This document shows positions 25,018 through 37,935 of a stretch of 64,000 nucleotides of DNA, piece by piece. Both the position numbers and the translations under genes were made by a program. The notes beneath the pieces were generated by a model that ran no database searches, was not told the origin of the DNA, and saw only the letters and a list, made by a program, of their open reading frames with translations. This DNA comes from Adiantum capillus-veneris. Its lineage: Eukaryota; Streptophyta; Polypodiopsida; Polypodiales; Pteridaceae. The number at the start of each line of letters is the position of its first letter. The first letter of the stretch is position 1. The stretch lies in NCBI GenBank assembly GCA_014529385.2, contig CM043963.1, positions 74,715,912-74,779,911 on the forward strand, read 5' to 3'.

Positions 25018-26240
25018 TCAACCTATGCTCACTGGCTCACTCCAAACATATGAGTGCATCTGTAATCGCTCTAGTGTAGATGCAACATGCATACCACTAG
25101 GGCTAGAGCCACAATGACACTCATGATGCAAGTATCGAGTGATGATCTGCATGGCTCCACAATGCACAATGCTAGTGTCAGTCATCACATAACTGACAAA
25201 CCCCCCTACAAATGCACCAACCGCATAAGCAAGATCAGGTTTTGAGACCAAAAGGTCAGACATGAGAGACCCAAAAGCCGACAAAACATGCACTATGTGT
25301 GCCAACCTAGCCCTCTCAACAACCTCGGTGCCATATGCATCCTCATCAAGATCCACCTGACTATGCATCACCATGTCAACATCATCTGGCAAAGGCATAT
25401 CTATTGAGAATGACTACAAAATCAAAAAATCAGCACCACTGCAATCACACACTGTCGTCTAAAGGACATTGTCACCCTCAAAGGTATGAGACGCATCATA
25501 GAGAAATGCATTAGTCTTTGGCTCAACTGATGTCACCTCAAATGATGGCTGACCAAGTTGTGCATCCCCAGAGACACCACTGTCTACGTGAATGTCACCA
25601 CAAGACAAATTCACAACCTGCTCTCTATACAACACATCTTCAAAAGAGACACGCCTCGTCTCTCGCTCCAAACATGGCTGCAAATACACAGAGACTACAT
25701 TGCCTTGTGTGTCAAAAATATGCAAAGGGTATATCAGACCACTCCTAGAACCTCTGGCTATCACCAGTGATCCCCTGTGCATCTAAAATGACCGCTCTCC
25801 AAGTAGTACACAATGTCCACTACTCTGCAATTGATGCATTGAAATGAGACTCTAGTTGAGTCCTGGTATATAACGTACATCTCGTAGCATAAGCAATGCA
25901 CCGCTAGGCAAAGACATGCATACATTTCCAGCACCCTCTATGTCATATATTGAACCATCAGCAAACTGCACACAACCAAGTCTCCTACTAGAGAAAGAGC
26001 AAAAAAAATCATGATGTGGTGTCACGTGAAAAACTACATGCTCGTCTAGTAGAAAATGCGTAGATAATGTGCTATCCCAAGACACAAAGTACTCTGAAGG
26101 CAAGCTAGACTCAAAAGTGACATGCCCATCACATGCATACTCTCTAGCATTTGTCCTCATAGTAGCACCATGCATCTGCCTCTTCCACTGTCTCATATGC
26201 TTGAAGCAATGGTGCATAATATGCCCATTGTGGCCGTACT
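25018..26240 (-). pseudogene. Copia pol remnant: protease joined to RNase H
   Basis: Read on the minus strand: near 26217 a decayed zinc-knuckle region, then (25852-26217) the protease region with 'FHVTPHHDFFCSFSSRRLG', 'FADGSIYDIEGAGNV' and 'LPSGALLMLRDVRYIPGL'. Next (25459-25782) comes a GAG-pre-integrase-like start, 'GSLVIARGSRSGLIYPLH', running directly into a hinge sequence 'RETRRVSFEDVLY'. Last (25018-25398) comes 'LLVSKPDLAYAVGAFVGGF' with 'IITRYLH', the segment between reverse transcriptase and RNase H. The integrase core and the reverse transcriptase catalytic part are absent. The expected protease DSGA is not visible. Confidence 0.82.
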
Positions 26241-27049
26241 GCCATCATGTCAATCGCAATCCTGAGCAAGAACCGCCTCTAACCTGAAGAGTCTCCATAT
26301 CCATGCCAAAACTATGGCAAACAATGCTCGAGATCACAAGACTCTCCCACCTGAGATCAAACCACTATCTCAAGCAAAGAAGGTGAGAAAATGGTCAAGC
26401 TCACTAGCCTCTACAATAGGCATACATATCTGGTAAAATTTTGCCAGAGTCTCCCCTGTAACTGGAGCAAAAAACTCAACAATAAGTCGCAATGGAGGCA
26501 AGAAACAATGCCCAAATGGCCAATCTGGGAATGTACTCATCCGAAACACCTCAGAAAGTCATATACACAGAGTCAAACCGCTCTAGCCAAAGTATCACTC
26601 AACAGCGCCACAAATGGCATACAAATGTGAGTGAAAAAGTGCTGCCAAAATGTGTCAATGAATGAACAATGTGGAAAACAACCGTAGCATACACAACTTC
26701 TCACTCCTGTGAGAGTGGGTACAAGAACACCAAACTGACAAAACCTGTCAAAGTGAGAGTAAACACTCAATCACTGTCAAAGTGAGAATTCTAAAAAGAG
26801 AAAAACAAATCTAAAAACAGTGTTTTTGCGCACACGATTTTTTAGGGCAACACCTTCACTTCCACACAATCTTCAGCACTCCTTTCTGAGCTTCCACAAG
26901 AGCATACATCACTCTCAATTGATCTCACAAGCTCCCATTGCATTCTCACAAAGATTTCTTGATCTCTTCACTACCACCAAGCTCAAGCCGCCATAGCCAA
27001 GCTCCGTCACTTCCTCTCACCGAGAAGCCGTTGTGCACGTGTCACCAAA

Positions 27050-27061
27050 GCTCTGATACCA
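27050..27061 (-). other. Initiator-Met primer-binding site
   Basis: The minus strand reads TGGTATCAGAGC, the plant site complementary to initiator methionine tRNA, two bases from the LTR end. Confidence 0.93.
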
Positions 27062-27063
27062 AT

Positions 27064-27288
27064 TGTGAAGGAATGGATCGAAGGCGTGCATGTGTGCAGC
27101 GAAGATGGAGAGGGAAGAGAGGGGGAGACAGAGAGCACAACATAGGGATGTGGGGTGGAGCTCCCAAATATTATTGTATGAGCACACTGAGAATGAGTGA
27201 GAGCTCCTTATTCTTTGTATTTATAAAGAATAAGGAGATAAATGTGGGCGGCCAGACACTGGCCGGCGAACACCGCCTTTACCTAACT
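27064..27288 (-). repeat. 5' LTR of Copia element
   Basis: Matches the left LTR from TGTGAAGGAATGG to CCTTTACCTAAC; the last A is changed to T. Slightly shorter than its partner through small deletions. Confidence 0.87.
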
Positions 27289-27879
27289 GGAGTCCACTTC
27301 TTCTGGCCCTTGTCTAACCCTTTGACCGGCTTAGACTCAAGGACCAATGATTATGCCTTTGGGGGCTTATTTGGGCCTCTCTAGGACCCTAAAATGCATT
27401 TATGCACTTTCAAGCAACCCATTCTTTTTTTACACATTTTTATTTTCTTACACTCTCATTACACACACACACACACATGCATGCGCACACACACACCACC
27501 ACCATTAGTAGCATGGGGAAAACATAGCATGGAGAAGATCACTAGAATTGGCCATGGTTGCCATTGTATATATCTTCATATTTTTTCAACTCTCTACAAT
27601 TAGTCATATTTTTTCCTTTTCTCCTTTTGATGCACACATTTTCAATGCTCCAAAATCTTCTAAACAAAGTTGACAAAAGGCTACAATTAGCAAGAGATCA
27701 ACCAATTCAATTGGATTCCAAGCATCGGATGTAAAAGATAAGGGCAGTCATTCTTCATTTCTTCAATATCAATGGCCAAGAGAGAGTGTAATCCTACCCG
27801 ATTTCTAAATTCTCATTCTACACAACCTACCGTTGTACATTTCCATTTTCTATTATGTAAAAATACTAATTAGAGTTCT
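27289..27879. other. Interrupted LTR remainder and unassigned DNA
   Basis: The first part probably continues the gypsy LTR broken by the Copia insertion. A short (CA)n tract lies at 27462-27476. No gene seen. Confidence 0.45.
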
Positions 27880-29097
<1,218 letters not shown>

Positions 29098-32000
29098 TCA
29101 TGAATTTTTGTATGAGCGTGCCGTTCCAGAAATGCAGTCCTTGAACTGTTGTGCTTGCCACCTAAATATAAAATTGTGAGTGACATAGTTCTTCAAGTGG
29201 TCTTGGTACACTCGCAAAAGTTCTCTAGGCAGCATTTTCTTGTGGACAATGTCTTTCACAGTGCTCTTTCTAGCTTCATTGTTTAATCCAATGGCACCCA
29301 CTATATTTTCAAAAAACTTCACAGATACTTGCTTACTCTGCTCAACTTCTTCTCTTGGACAGATCTGAATATTACCTACACCGCATGCATTGCATGTTCC
29401 CATTAAGCATTGGTAGCTATGGAAACTATGTTCTGCAAGTATAGGGTAGAGTATAGACTCCAACAGTGAAGTGGTGCTCATACTTGCATTTTTGTATGCA
29501 AGACATCCATGGTTGACAACTTCATCATGATGAAGGCATATAGGGCAGCTGCACATGCAGCAAGAACCATGAAGATCAAAACTTCGAGTCCGCATGTGAT
29601 TAACTGCCTCTTTAAGGAAAATCATTTGTACATGCACAATACAACAGCAGGTGTAGCGATCCCTCAATTTTCGGACAAAGAACGGTTTCATAGACTCGAA
29701 GCAACGTTGCGAAATCTGAATATCTGCATACTTTGTTTTGAATCTTAAATAAATATCCACCTGCAATATACATGTATACAAATGTAAGAAATAAACTTAG
29801 CATTCAAAACTGGTTAAATTGTTTCAAAACATTAAAAAGTGATTCTATATCACTAAAAACTGGTGTGCACCACTAAAAACTAGTAATGATACATTCAGTA
29901 GTATTGTTTTACCTGTGAAAATAATGCACCACAAATACAAATTAGTGTAGAAACTAGTAACCATACAAAAAGGTAGAATATTAAGAGGTTGTGTGAGGAC
30001 AACTTAATAGTGGTGAGAAATCGCATTCAGCGTAACTAAAAAGTGGTTTGGCACGACTTAAAAGTGAATTCAAACCACTTTGACGGTGATGAACTGCCAA
30101 TAAAAAATGGTGTGCACTGCTTGAATATGGTGGGCAACGATTAAAAAGTGGTGAGTAAGGACATGAAAGTTCTGGGGAAGTTCAGAACTAGCACTTAAAA
30201 AGTAGCTGGGAGGGACAAAATACTAGGCGACAGACCAGCATTAGCACTAGATAGTAGTCCAACACAACTTGAGAGTGGAGGAGCTCTTGTGAAAAGTGTT
30301 TGATGACCACTTTAGAGTGGTGAGCAACTAGTTCAAAGTGGCCAGTAACCAATTAAAATCTAGCACTTAAAAAGTAGTTGGGAGGGACAAAATACTAGGC
30401 AACATACCAGCATCAGAACTAGATAGTGTTCCAACACAACTTGGAAGTGGAGGAGCTCTTATGAAAAGTGCTTCATGACCACTTGAGAGTGGTGAGCAAC
30501 TACTTCAAAGTGGGCAGTAACCACTTGAACGCGGATTCTGGTCACTTGGATGCGGTTTCTGGCCACTTGAAAGCGGGAACTTGCTTCTTGATTGCAGTGA
30601 CAAGGTTTTAGATACCACTTGAAAGTGGTGTTTTGCCACTTGGGAGTGGTGCCTCATCACTTGCATGGAGTGATGACTGACGTAGTGACTTAGCACATGA
30701 AAGTGGTGTCTCACCACTTGATGACCACTTGAAATTAGTGAGCAACTACTTCAAAGTGGGCAGTCACCACTTGAACACTGATTCTGGTCACTTGAATGCG
30801 GTGTCTGGCCACTTGAAAGCGGGATCTTGCCGCTTGATTGCAGTGACCAGGTTTAAGCTATCACTTGAAAGTGGTGTCTCACCACTTGATGACCACTTGA
30901 GAGTGGTGAGAAACTAGTTCAAAGTGGGCAGTCACCACTTGAACGCGGATTCAAGTCATTGGAATGCGGTGTTCAGCCACTTGAAAGTGGTGTACTTGCA
31001 TGGAGTGATGACTAACGTAGTACTTTGCACATGAAAGTGGTGTCTCACCACTTGATGACCACTTGAGAGTGGTGAGAAACTAGTTCAAAGTGGGCAGTCA
31101 CCACTTTAACGCGTTTTCTTGTCACTTGAATGCGGTGTCTAACCACTTGAAAGTGGGAACTTTCCGCTTGATTGCAGTAATAAGGTTTTAGTAACTACTT
31201 GAAAGTGATGTCACACCACTTGGGAGTGGTGCCTCACCACTTGCATGGAGTGATGGACTGACGTAGTGACTTAGCACATGAAAGTGGCTTCTCACCACTT
31301 GAATGCGGTCAGACACCACGTGAAAGTGGTTTTTATACTTGTAAGTGTTGTGTCCACCGCTTCATTGTGGTGTGACAGCACTTGTAAGTGTTTACTAACA
31401 AAATGTGTTCAAAGTCCACTAATATGGTTTTGGTTACCATCATAAGGTGGTGGGCACCATTCGTGCAGCAGCAGTAAAAAGTCTATAGCACTACTATAAT
31501 TGTTGCCCCATGACTAAAAGCTGCTACATCACTTGGAAAAAGTGAGTTGCACCACCAAAAACGTTTTCACCTGTAACACCCCTACGAGTTTGTAAAACAC
31601 GTCTGTTAGCATTGGGTAAACAAGACTTTTTAGTGGGTGAACACCACTTTATAGGGTTTACGGTGAAGTGTTGGTGCATTTCTAGTAAAAATTGTTTCTT
31701 AAACATTAAAACCTGGTGCAAAACATTAAAAACTGGTTCAAAGACACTAAAAAGTGGTGTGGAAACACAAGTAAAAGTGCTTCAAAAACATTTAGAACTA
31801 TTGGTCAAATTTTAGAAGTGGTTCAGATTCAATTAGAGACCAGTATAGTAATGTTTCACCACTTTTTAATGTTGCAGCACTACTAGAAAGTGGTGCAAAA
31901 CACCAAAACAAGCTGTAGCACTAATAAAAAGAAGTATAGAAACATAATGTTATGGCAGTAATGAGTTGTATCACCAATAAAAAGTGATATAGAAACATAA

Positions 32001-32758
32001 CGTTGTAGCAGGAATATGAGTTGTAGCACCAATAAAAAGTGCTTAAAAAATATATCAATTACCTGAGGCTCCTCAAGAAGGTGGATTGGATGCTTTACAT
32101 ATGAACATCTAGCTAGTCTCTTACTACAAACATCTTTCTTGTTGGGGGACACCCTCGTCTCATCCGTCCAAAATTGAAATACTATGTCTTTAGCAGTTTG
32201 AGTGATGTGAGTTCTCCGTGCATCATCTCTATGACACGTAGATGCAGGGAACGAACCATCGGATTCACTTGACACTATTAAGTGATGTTTGGCTGAATAT
32301 AAGTTTCTTTTGTGGATCCCCATAAGCTTGGCAGCTTGCAGTATGCTCATGTCAGTGTTTTGCTCCTTGCTTCCACCATTCACCAACATCATCATTGCTG
32401 ATTTCTTCACAAAAAACTCGTCTGAAGATCTTGGGACCTTCACATGATTCAAAGTGTTGCGGATGTTTCTCAGCATAATTGCTTCCAACTCTTTGGATTT
32501 ACTCTGCATAGTAAGGAAGCAAGGATGTTGAAGAAGTTCATCAAAGATTTTCTTCCTACCACTTGCATCCATTCCCACGGTTAAGGTATCAAAGTGTTGT
32601 ACCATAGATTGACATATCCTTCGTTTCTTTCTTTCATCCATCTCCCCTGTATTGCTTTCCGTCACAAAGTCGACCATTGCCTGACGTTGCTCTCGTTTCT
32701 GAGCAGCCCAATATTTCCTCATTAATTTTCTACGCTGAAGTTGAGCTTCTCTACTCAA
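29098..32758 (-). pseudogene. Transposase-like gene, copy 1 (two exons, 3' truncated)
   Basis: Exon 1 is 32758-32063 and exon 2 is 29760-29098. Splice sites are clear: CAG|GTAATT at 32063/32062 and TTGCAG|GTGG at 29761/29760, phase 0. Exon 1 (232 codons) starts basic ('RRKLMRKYWAAQKREQR'), has a helix-turn-helix-like 'ILQAAKLMGIHKRNLYSA', then 'ETRVSPNKKDVCSKR' and 'HPIHLLEEPQ'. Exon 2 continues with 'FESMKPFFVRKLRDRYTCCC' and several Cys pairs. The same order occurs in copy 2 at 45.4-49.3 kb, which keeps more of the C-terminus. I recall such proteins as repetitive, uncharacterised families in plants and algae, likely DNA transposases (inference). Both exons are open here; loss of the C-terminal part near 29140, next to an LTR-like insertion, makes it non-functional. 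Function and family name are not established. Confidence 0.7.
29761..32062 (-). repeat. Intron filled with CCACTT..AAGTGG minisatellite
   Basis: The 2.3 kb intron of transposase-like copy 1 consists largely of degenerate repeats built on CCACTTGAAAGTGG, a near-palindrome with 6-bp arms. Larger repeats are visible: a block from about 30187 recurs from about 30355, and the phrase CTTCAAAGTGGGCAGT recurs near 30505, 30750, 30917 and 31084. The ends near the splice sites are less repetitive. Confidence 0.88.
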
Positions 32759-33056
32759 TGACTATGAGCTGATAGACAGTTCTTCAATGTGCTCCATTGT
32801 TGCAGTACTTTCAAAGGATTTCTCTACAAGAAATACAATACAAATCATAACTACACGCTATTTAATTAATACATGGCACTTCTTGCACTAATTAGCAAGA
32901 TACTAACAAAGCATAATAAGTGTTTACATACCTCAAGAATCATCAAGTAGAAGAGGAACCTATAGAGATAGAGTTCGTGAGAGAGAGAGAGAGAGAAAGT
33001 GTGCTAAGAGAGAGAGAGATGAGCGCGAGCTCAGACACAAGAGGAGCCATGCTTAA

Positions 33057-33106
<50 letters not shown>

Positions 33107-33437
33107 CTGAGCGATACAAAAAGCTCAGCAAGAGCTCTGTGAGAGAGCGAGATAGAGAGGAGCTAGATAGAGCTCCAAGAGAGATCTCAGAGACAAAGAA
33201 AGCTCAGACAGGTTGAAGCGGGAAAGAAGCGGCCTAGCGTTCAGCAGTAAATTACATTTAGCCTCATTAATTGTGGTACGTTACATTAGGAGACTTAATT
33301 GACGTACCTTAGGAGAGTGATATTCTTTTTGAGATTTGAAGCACTTTTAAAACACCCACTTTTAAGCACAAAAAAGCAATGTCCTTGACATTACTTTCCA
33401 GGCCACCTATACATGCTTTCACCCCATTGCAGGCAAA
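32759..33437. promoter_or_regulatory. Divergent intergenic region with GA repeats
   Basis: This 680-bp gap separates the start of transposase-like copy 1 (minus) from the kinase-like gene (plus). It holds (GA)n runs near 32978-32994 and 33062-33105. A splice-acceptor-like CCATTGCAG ends at 33431, seven bases before the kinase ATG, so a 5' untranslated exon may exist. Use as a shared promoter is an inference from the geometry. Confidence 0.4.
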
Positions 33438-34973
33438 ATGGGTCCTTCTGCTACTTCAATGATAGAGTTCATAAAGAAAATTAGACAATTGTTGATTACA
33501 ATCGTCAGTGCACTAGATCCCGACGATATAGCGTAGATTGTTGCAGATGAGTCTAGATTGCAATCATTATACAGCAAGATTGCCCGCAAAATGTTGTTGT
33601 TATATCCAGACAAAACAACCGAATCAATAATCTCATTATTGAGCAGTTGGGTGGGCAATTTTCCCAAGGTGGCTTCTGATTTGAAAGAGGAATGCCCTCA
33701 AGAAGTAGACAAGGGTAAGCTAGAGCATTGGAAGACTAGATGGAGAGCTGAAAAGGAGAGGTCAAGGCGAGCATCCCACATAGACACACAGTTTGGCCTA
33801 AGCAAGAAAATGTGAATGGCTATCACCAGAGTTATGGGAAGCATCCAAGTTGGAGAACCCTTTATTGAGGAGGCTTCCATTGAGGGAACATCGGGTTCTA
33901 CTGCTTCTGCTAGTCACCTGGAGAGCAGCATATACAATTTTGAATGTAGTATGACTCTGGGCATTCCAAATAAGTCCATTAAGAATATCAAGAAACTTGG
34001 GTCAGGGGCTTATGGCACAGGGTGGCAAGTTCAAATCAAAGGGATCAGTTTCCTTCCTGCAACGAATACTTATTGTGCCAAGGAGTTCAAAGGACAGGCC
34101 AAGCATCAGTGGAAAAGCTTTGCATCAGAAAGTGGGGTAGATCTCAACCATAGAGGGATTGTGAGGAGTATTGCCTACTCTGTAACGTTGCCATGGTTTC
34201 TGATATTCCCCTACTTCAATGGGGGAACTTTAGGTGATCTTATGGAGAGAGTACCCCTTCCACATGGCTCTTTCACGACGCTTGTAGCGCATCAAGAGGG
34301 GAAAGGAAAGATCCCTGAAGACTTTAAATGGGAGCATCCCTCTGAAGACCAGAAAACACATATCAAGAGCCTGTGCAATCATGCTCCCTCATTGATCCAT
34401 GCCTTGGTGAAGGCATTGCGATTCGCACATGACGAGGGAGTGATCCACAATGATCTCCATCCATGGAACATCATGTTGGACTTTACCAAGGATCTCACTC
34501 CCCGTATTGGAATAATTGATTGGGGATTGGCTCTGTGTGTTGGCTTAGAAACACAAAAGACCAACAATACCGATGAAAACTGGCAAAAGCTTCATCCTTG
34601 GCGAGCTCCTGAGTTACTAGATGGCAATCACCCGTGCCCATGGACCAAGGCCACAGATGTGTACGCCCTAGGATGGGTGATATGGCAATTTTGTAAGTTT
34701 TGTGGAGAGTTCTCTGACTACTACAGCACAGATTGGTTCAAACACAAGGTTTCATTGGAGGTACAAGCCATATCTAGGATTGTTGTGGAAGGTTGGGTGA
34801 GGAAGAAATCCACAGACAGAAAGACCTTGGCACTTTTGGACGAAGAATTAGAAAGATTTGAAGCCCAGCCAAAACGATGCTTACGCCCTCCCTCTGAAAT
34901 GAGTGTAGCCTTTTTTTTATGGATATATGATGTACTTTATGAAGCAGGGTTTTTTGAGACTTTTGACTTATAA
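33438..34973 (+). pseudogene. Protein-kinase-like gene with two stops
   Basis: One frame runs from the ATG at 33438 to the stop at 34973 (512 codons), interrupted by TAG at 33534 and TGA at 33813. Both could come from CAG and CGA by C to T change. Counting residues from the internal ATG at 33816, kinase motifs are: glycine loop LGSGAYG at 61-67; YCAKEF with Lys 89; 'GVIHNDLHPWNIML' with catalytic Asp 213 and Asn 218, HND replacing HRD; IIDWG with Asp 235, DWG replacing DFG; and 'WRAPELL' (APE 264-266). Catalytic Lys, Asp, Asn and Asp are all present, so the ancestor was probably active. The N-terminal 126 codons match no domain I know. The specific kinase family is not recognised. Confidence 0.8.
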
Positions 34974-35136
34974 AAGCACTTTTAAAAATTGGGTTTTATG
35001 CGCCATGGATGATGTTTGAGTAATAAAAACACTTTGTTATATCTCAATAGACAACAAGTTTTCTATGAGTTTTGTTTTTTCTCTTAAGTTTCAAGCAATA
35101 AGCCACGTGGAATCACTGATTGTCATTCATTGATTT

Positions 35137-35286
35137 AAAAAATGGTGGTTACTCTTATATCAATTGATTGTCCTAAGATGGTGGTTATTCTAATATCAAT
35201 TGATTGTCGTAAAATGGTGGTTAAAATTATAGCAATTGATTGTCGTAAAATGGTGGTTACTCTTATAGCAATTGATTATCATTAAG
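35137..35286. repeat. 37-bp tandem repeat, four copies
   Basis: Four units with ATGGTGGTTA...ATCAATTGATTGTC follow the kinase-like gene. Copies differ at several bases. No function apparent. Confidence 0.85.
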
Positions 35287-35310
35287 TTTGTATGCCGTAA
35301 CTGAAGTATA

Positions 35311-36036
35311 GTGTTTAATAAGGATATGGATAATAATAATCAAAGGGCTAAGCGCACTTTTGAGCGTCTCAGATCCATGTGTCAAGGCGGTGGAGTGAAC
35401 GACACCGCTCGAATTGCAGCTCGTTGCTCCCGGTGGGCCAACCCAGTGGGTACACAATGGAAAGAGGTGAACACTAGGATTGACCGAGAAATGGTCAAAT
35501 CCATATGGCCAGGCATTGCAGATGACAACATCAAGAAAGGCCGACTCAAGCTATCACAATGCATTAATGCAGACATATGAGACAATGGAGAGAACATATA
35601 TCTCGATGTTATGGGTCATCCTATGCATCATATGGATTGTCCATTGTGGATTGCCAAGATGTTATACATGCACTATGTCTTGGGTGAAGCCGTGGACTTC
35701 AACTCAAGGACACCTCACATGACGGTTGAGGAAAATCGCAGTAGTGCAATCACCGTCACACGGCAAGAGATGTCATTGGTAGTAGAAGGTGCATCAATGG
35801 AAGTGCACCAAGTTAAGGAGGAGCTTCAAACTCAACTCAAGCAAGCATCACAAGCTACACAAGGCTCTCATGCAGAAGAAACCCTAAATAGAGACTTGCA
35901 AAGGGAGGTGAAGGTGCTATCTTGCCACGTAAAAGAGTTAGAGGCGACTATAAAAAAACAAAATGCTGCCACATTGATTGAGCACCCAACATCTATTGAG
36001 GCCCCTCCAGCTTCTGGTGAGCACGGTGGTCCTTGA
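35311..36036 (+). pseudogene. Unknown gene with C-terminal coiled coil, one stop
   Basis: A single frame runs from an ATG at 35311 (or 35326) to 36036, broken only by TGA at 35578, again explainable as CGA to TGA. The first part has conserved-looking sequence 'RWANPVGTQWKEVNTRID' and 'GRLKLSQCINADI'; after the stop comes 'HHMDCPLWIAKMLYMHYVL'. From about 35770 it becomes coiled-coil-like, with Gln, Glu and Leu-rich heptads ('LNRDLQREVKVLSCHVKELE'). I do not recognise the family. It is co-oriented with the kinase-like gene 340 bp upstream and may belong to the same unit. Confidence 0.55.
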
Positions 36037-36208
36037 CCCATATGTAGATCATTCTTTCATGAGTGGTGTGGTCACTTCAGCTTGCCATGCGGACATATGT
36101 ACCACGGGTGACAATGGCCAATGATCCCCCAGTGAAATAGACGACTTTAGCTAGTGCAAGTTGTGCTTCTTCTAAGGCAAGTGTTTTGAAGCTCGTCTGT
36201 AAGCTAAC

Positions 36209-36757
36209 CTATCTACTTTTTGACGATCCTACCTGAAAGTCAGGAGATCCATGGTTTGGAGGTGTAGTTCCATCGATATGAGAAGTTGGTTCCCTGCTTT
36301 GAGTGCTTCCATTGGTGGGCGCTACACCCAATGATCCCTCATACTGGTTTGATCTTATCGATACCGGGGTGTGATGGTCGAAAGTAGAGAGTTTTGATCT
36401 TTTGCTCGTGGAAATTAGCTTACCAGTTAAAGCTTTTAAGCGCATAGCTGCTTCTTCTACACCTAAGCCCTTGCACTTTCCTCGTTGGATTCTGGTATTG
36501 CCACCTAGCAAATGATCCCTTATTCTTGGTGCTCCTCCAGATTTCTCTTCGCCACAAAAGTTACATTTCCAATCTTGATACTTATTTAAATTTGTGGCAA
36601 AATTCCACTCGGGTCCTGGACTTTTTCCGCCTGCCTTTCGCTTGCCCTGCGAAGTGGTGCCCTGCAAAGCAGGACCTGGCATCGAGGTAGGAGGTCTCCT
36701 CAAGGAAGCCAGGCTTGAGACACCAACATCGCTACTCACATTCCCGGTGGAAGACAT
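36209..36757 (-). pseudogene. Solitary BED zinc-finger exon (hAT-type N-terminus)
   Basis: A minus-strand open stretch starts at an ATG (complement of about 36755-36757), 12 bases after a splice-acceptor-like TTGCAG. It contains 'YQDWKCNFCGEEKSGGAPRI' then 'RDHLLGG', which fits a BED finger (C-x2-C, then H). BED fingers lie at the N-terminus of plant hAT transposases, where they bind the element ends. The finger is followed by basic and Ser/Thr-rich sequence. A donor-like CAG|GTAGGA lies at about 36230. No hAT catalytic exons or dimerisation domain occur in the neighbouring DNA, so this is an isolated first coding exon. A domesticated BED protein is the alternative. Confidence 0.65.
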
Positions 36758-36899
36758 ACTTATTGATACCTGCAATACCAATAAACATAGCTCAGTATGC
36801 TATCTCTTCTTTCAAGTATTATTCAAACCAAACATTAGTGTTATAATCAATATCACACACAAGCATAGTAGTGAAGCCTGAAGGGAATAAACCTCAATC

Positions 36900-37680
36900 T
36901 ACTCAAACATGAGCAAGCAAATACAACGGTGAATCAAATATGTGATCAGTCCATCCCAAAAGTAGAGATATCGACCCAAAGATTCACCTTCCTACCCCTT
37001 TCATGAATCGGTCCAGTCCAAAAAAGAACTAATGACCCATGATTGGAGCTCTAATCGAAATAGCAAGCAAATACAGCGGTGAATCAAACATGTGATCAGT
37101 CCATCCCAAAAGTAGAGATATCGACCCAAAGATTCACCTTCCTACCTCCTTTCATGAATCAGTCCAGTCCAAAAAAGAACTAATGACCCATGATTGGAGC
37201 TCTAATCAGAATAGCAAGCAAATACAGCGGTGAATCAAACATGTGATCAGTCCATCCCAAAAGTAGAGATATCGACCCAAAGATTCACCTTTCTACCTCC
37301 TTTCATGAATCAGTCCAGTCCAAAAAAGAACTAATGATCCATGATTGGAGCTCTAATCGGAATAGCAAGCAAATACAACGGTGAATCAAACATGTGATCA
37401 GTCCATCCCAAAAGTAGAGATATCAACCCAAAGATTCACCTTTCTATCTCTTTTCAAGAATCAGTTCAGTCCAAAAAAGAACTAATGACCCATGATAGAA
37501 GTTCTAATCAATATAGCAATCAATTTAGCAAATATAACAGTGAACCAAACATGAGATTAGTCCATCCCAAATGTAGAGATACCGACCCAAAGATTCACCT
37601 TTCTACCTCCTTTCAAGAATCAGTTCAGTCCCAAAAAAAACTAATGATCCATGATCAAAGTTACATTAAGTTTTAATTTT
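36900..37680. repeat. 151-bp tandem satellite, about five copies
   Basis: Units carry GCAAGCAAATACA.CGGTGAAT starting at 36913, 37064, 37214 and 37365, with a more diverged fifth near 37515. The spacing is 150-151 bp. It lies upstream of the BED exon on the minus strand. Confidence 0.95.
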
Positions 37681-37799
37681 TTTTAAAGACCATTCATTTT
37701 TTTACCTTTAGTTTTTCTTCTAAATTTTAAAGGATAACCAAATTTAGAGGAAGAGGTGATGTGATGTGATGTCTACTACAGGGTTATATAGAGCCGCCA

Positions 37800-37935
37800 A
37801 ATATGGAGGGGGAACATGACGGGTCCAGCGAGATTCTTGCTTGTCCCGTCGGGCCCGCCGGGTTACATAATAAGCCCGCCGGGATTGTTGGTTGTCCCGC
37901 CGGTTCTACGTTTTCTACCGGTTTTCGTAGGTCAT
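37800..37935. other. GC-rich CCCGCCGGG motif cluster
   Basis: In otherwise AT-rich DNA, several copies of CCCGCCGG or CCCGTCGGG occur between 37840 and 37910 in both orientations (for example GGGCCCGCCGGG). Clusters like this occur near the ends of hAT and other DNA transposons, but no terminal inverted repeat could be defined. Confidence 0.45.

Larger units (their letters stand above)
24688..27288 (-). mobile_element. Internally deleted Copia element (2.6 kb)
   Basis: Two LTRs of about 245 and 225 bp, an initiator-Met primer site beside the right LTR, a purine-rich stretch beside the left LTR, and Copia protein fragments on the minus strand define this element. Flanking bases GGATT (left) and GGAGT (right) fit a 5-bp target duplication with one change. 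Full Copia elements are near 5 kb; here most of integrase and reverse transcriptase is missing. It is nested in the gypsy LTR that starts at 23843. Confidence 0.88.

Noticed and set aside
37775-37800. CAGGGTTATATAG as a hAT terminal repeat
   Set aside because: It points the wrong way for the BED exon and no matching inverted end or 8-bp duplication was found.
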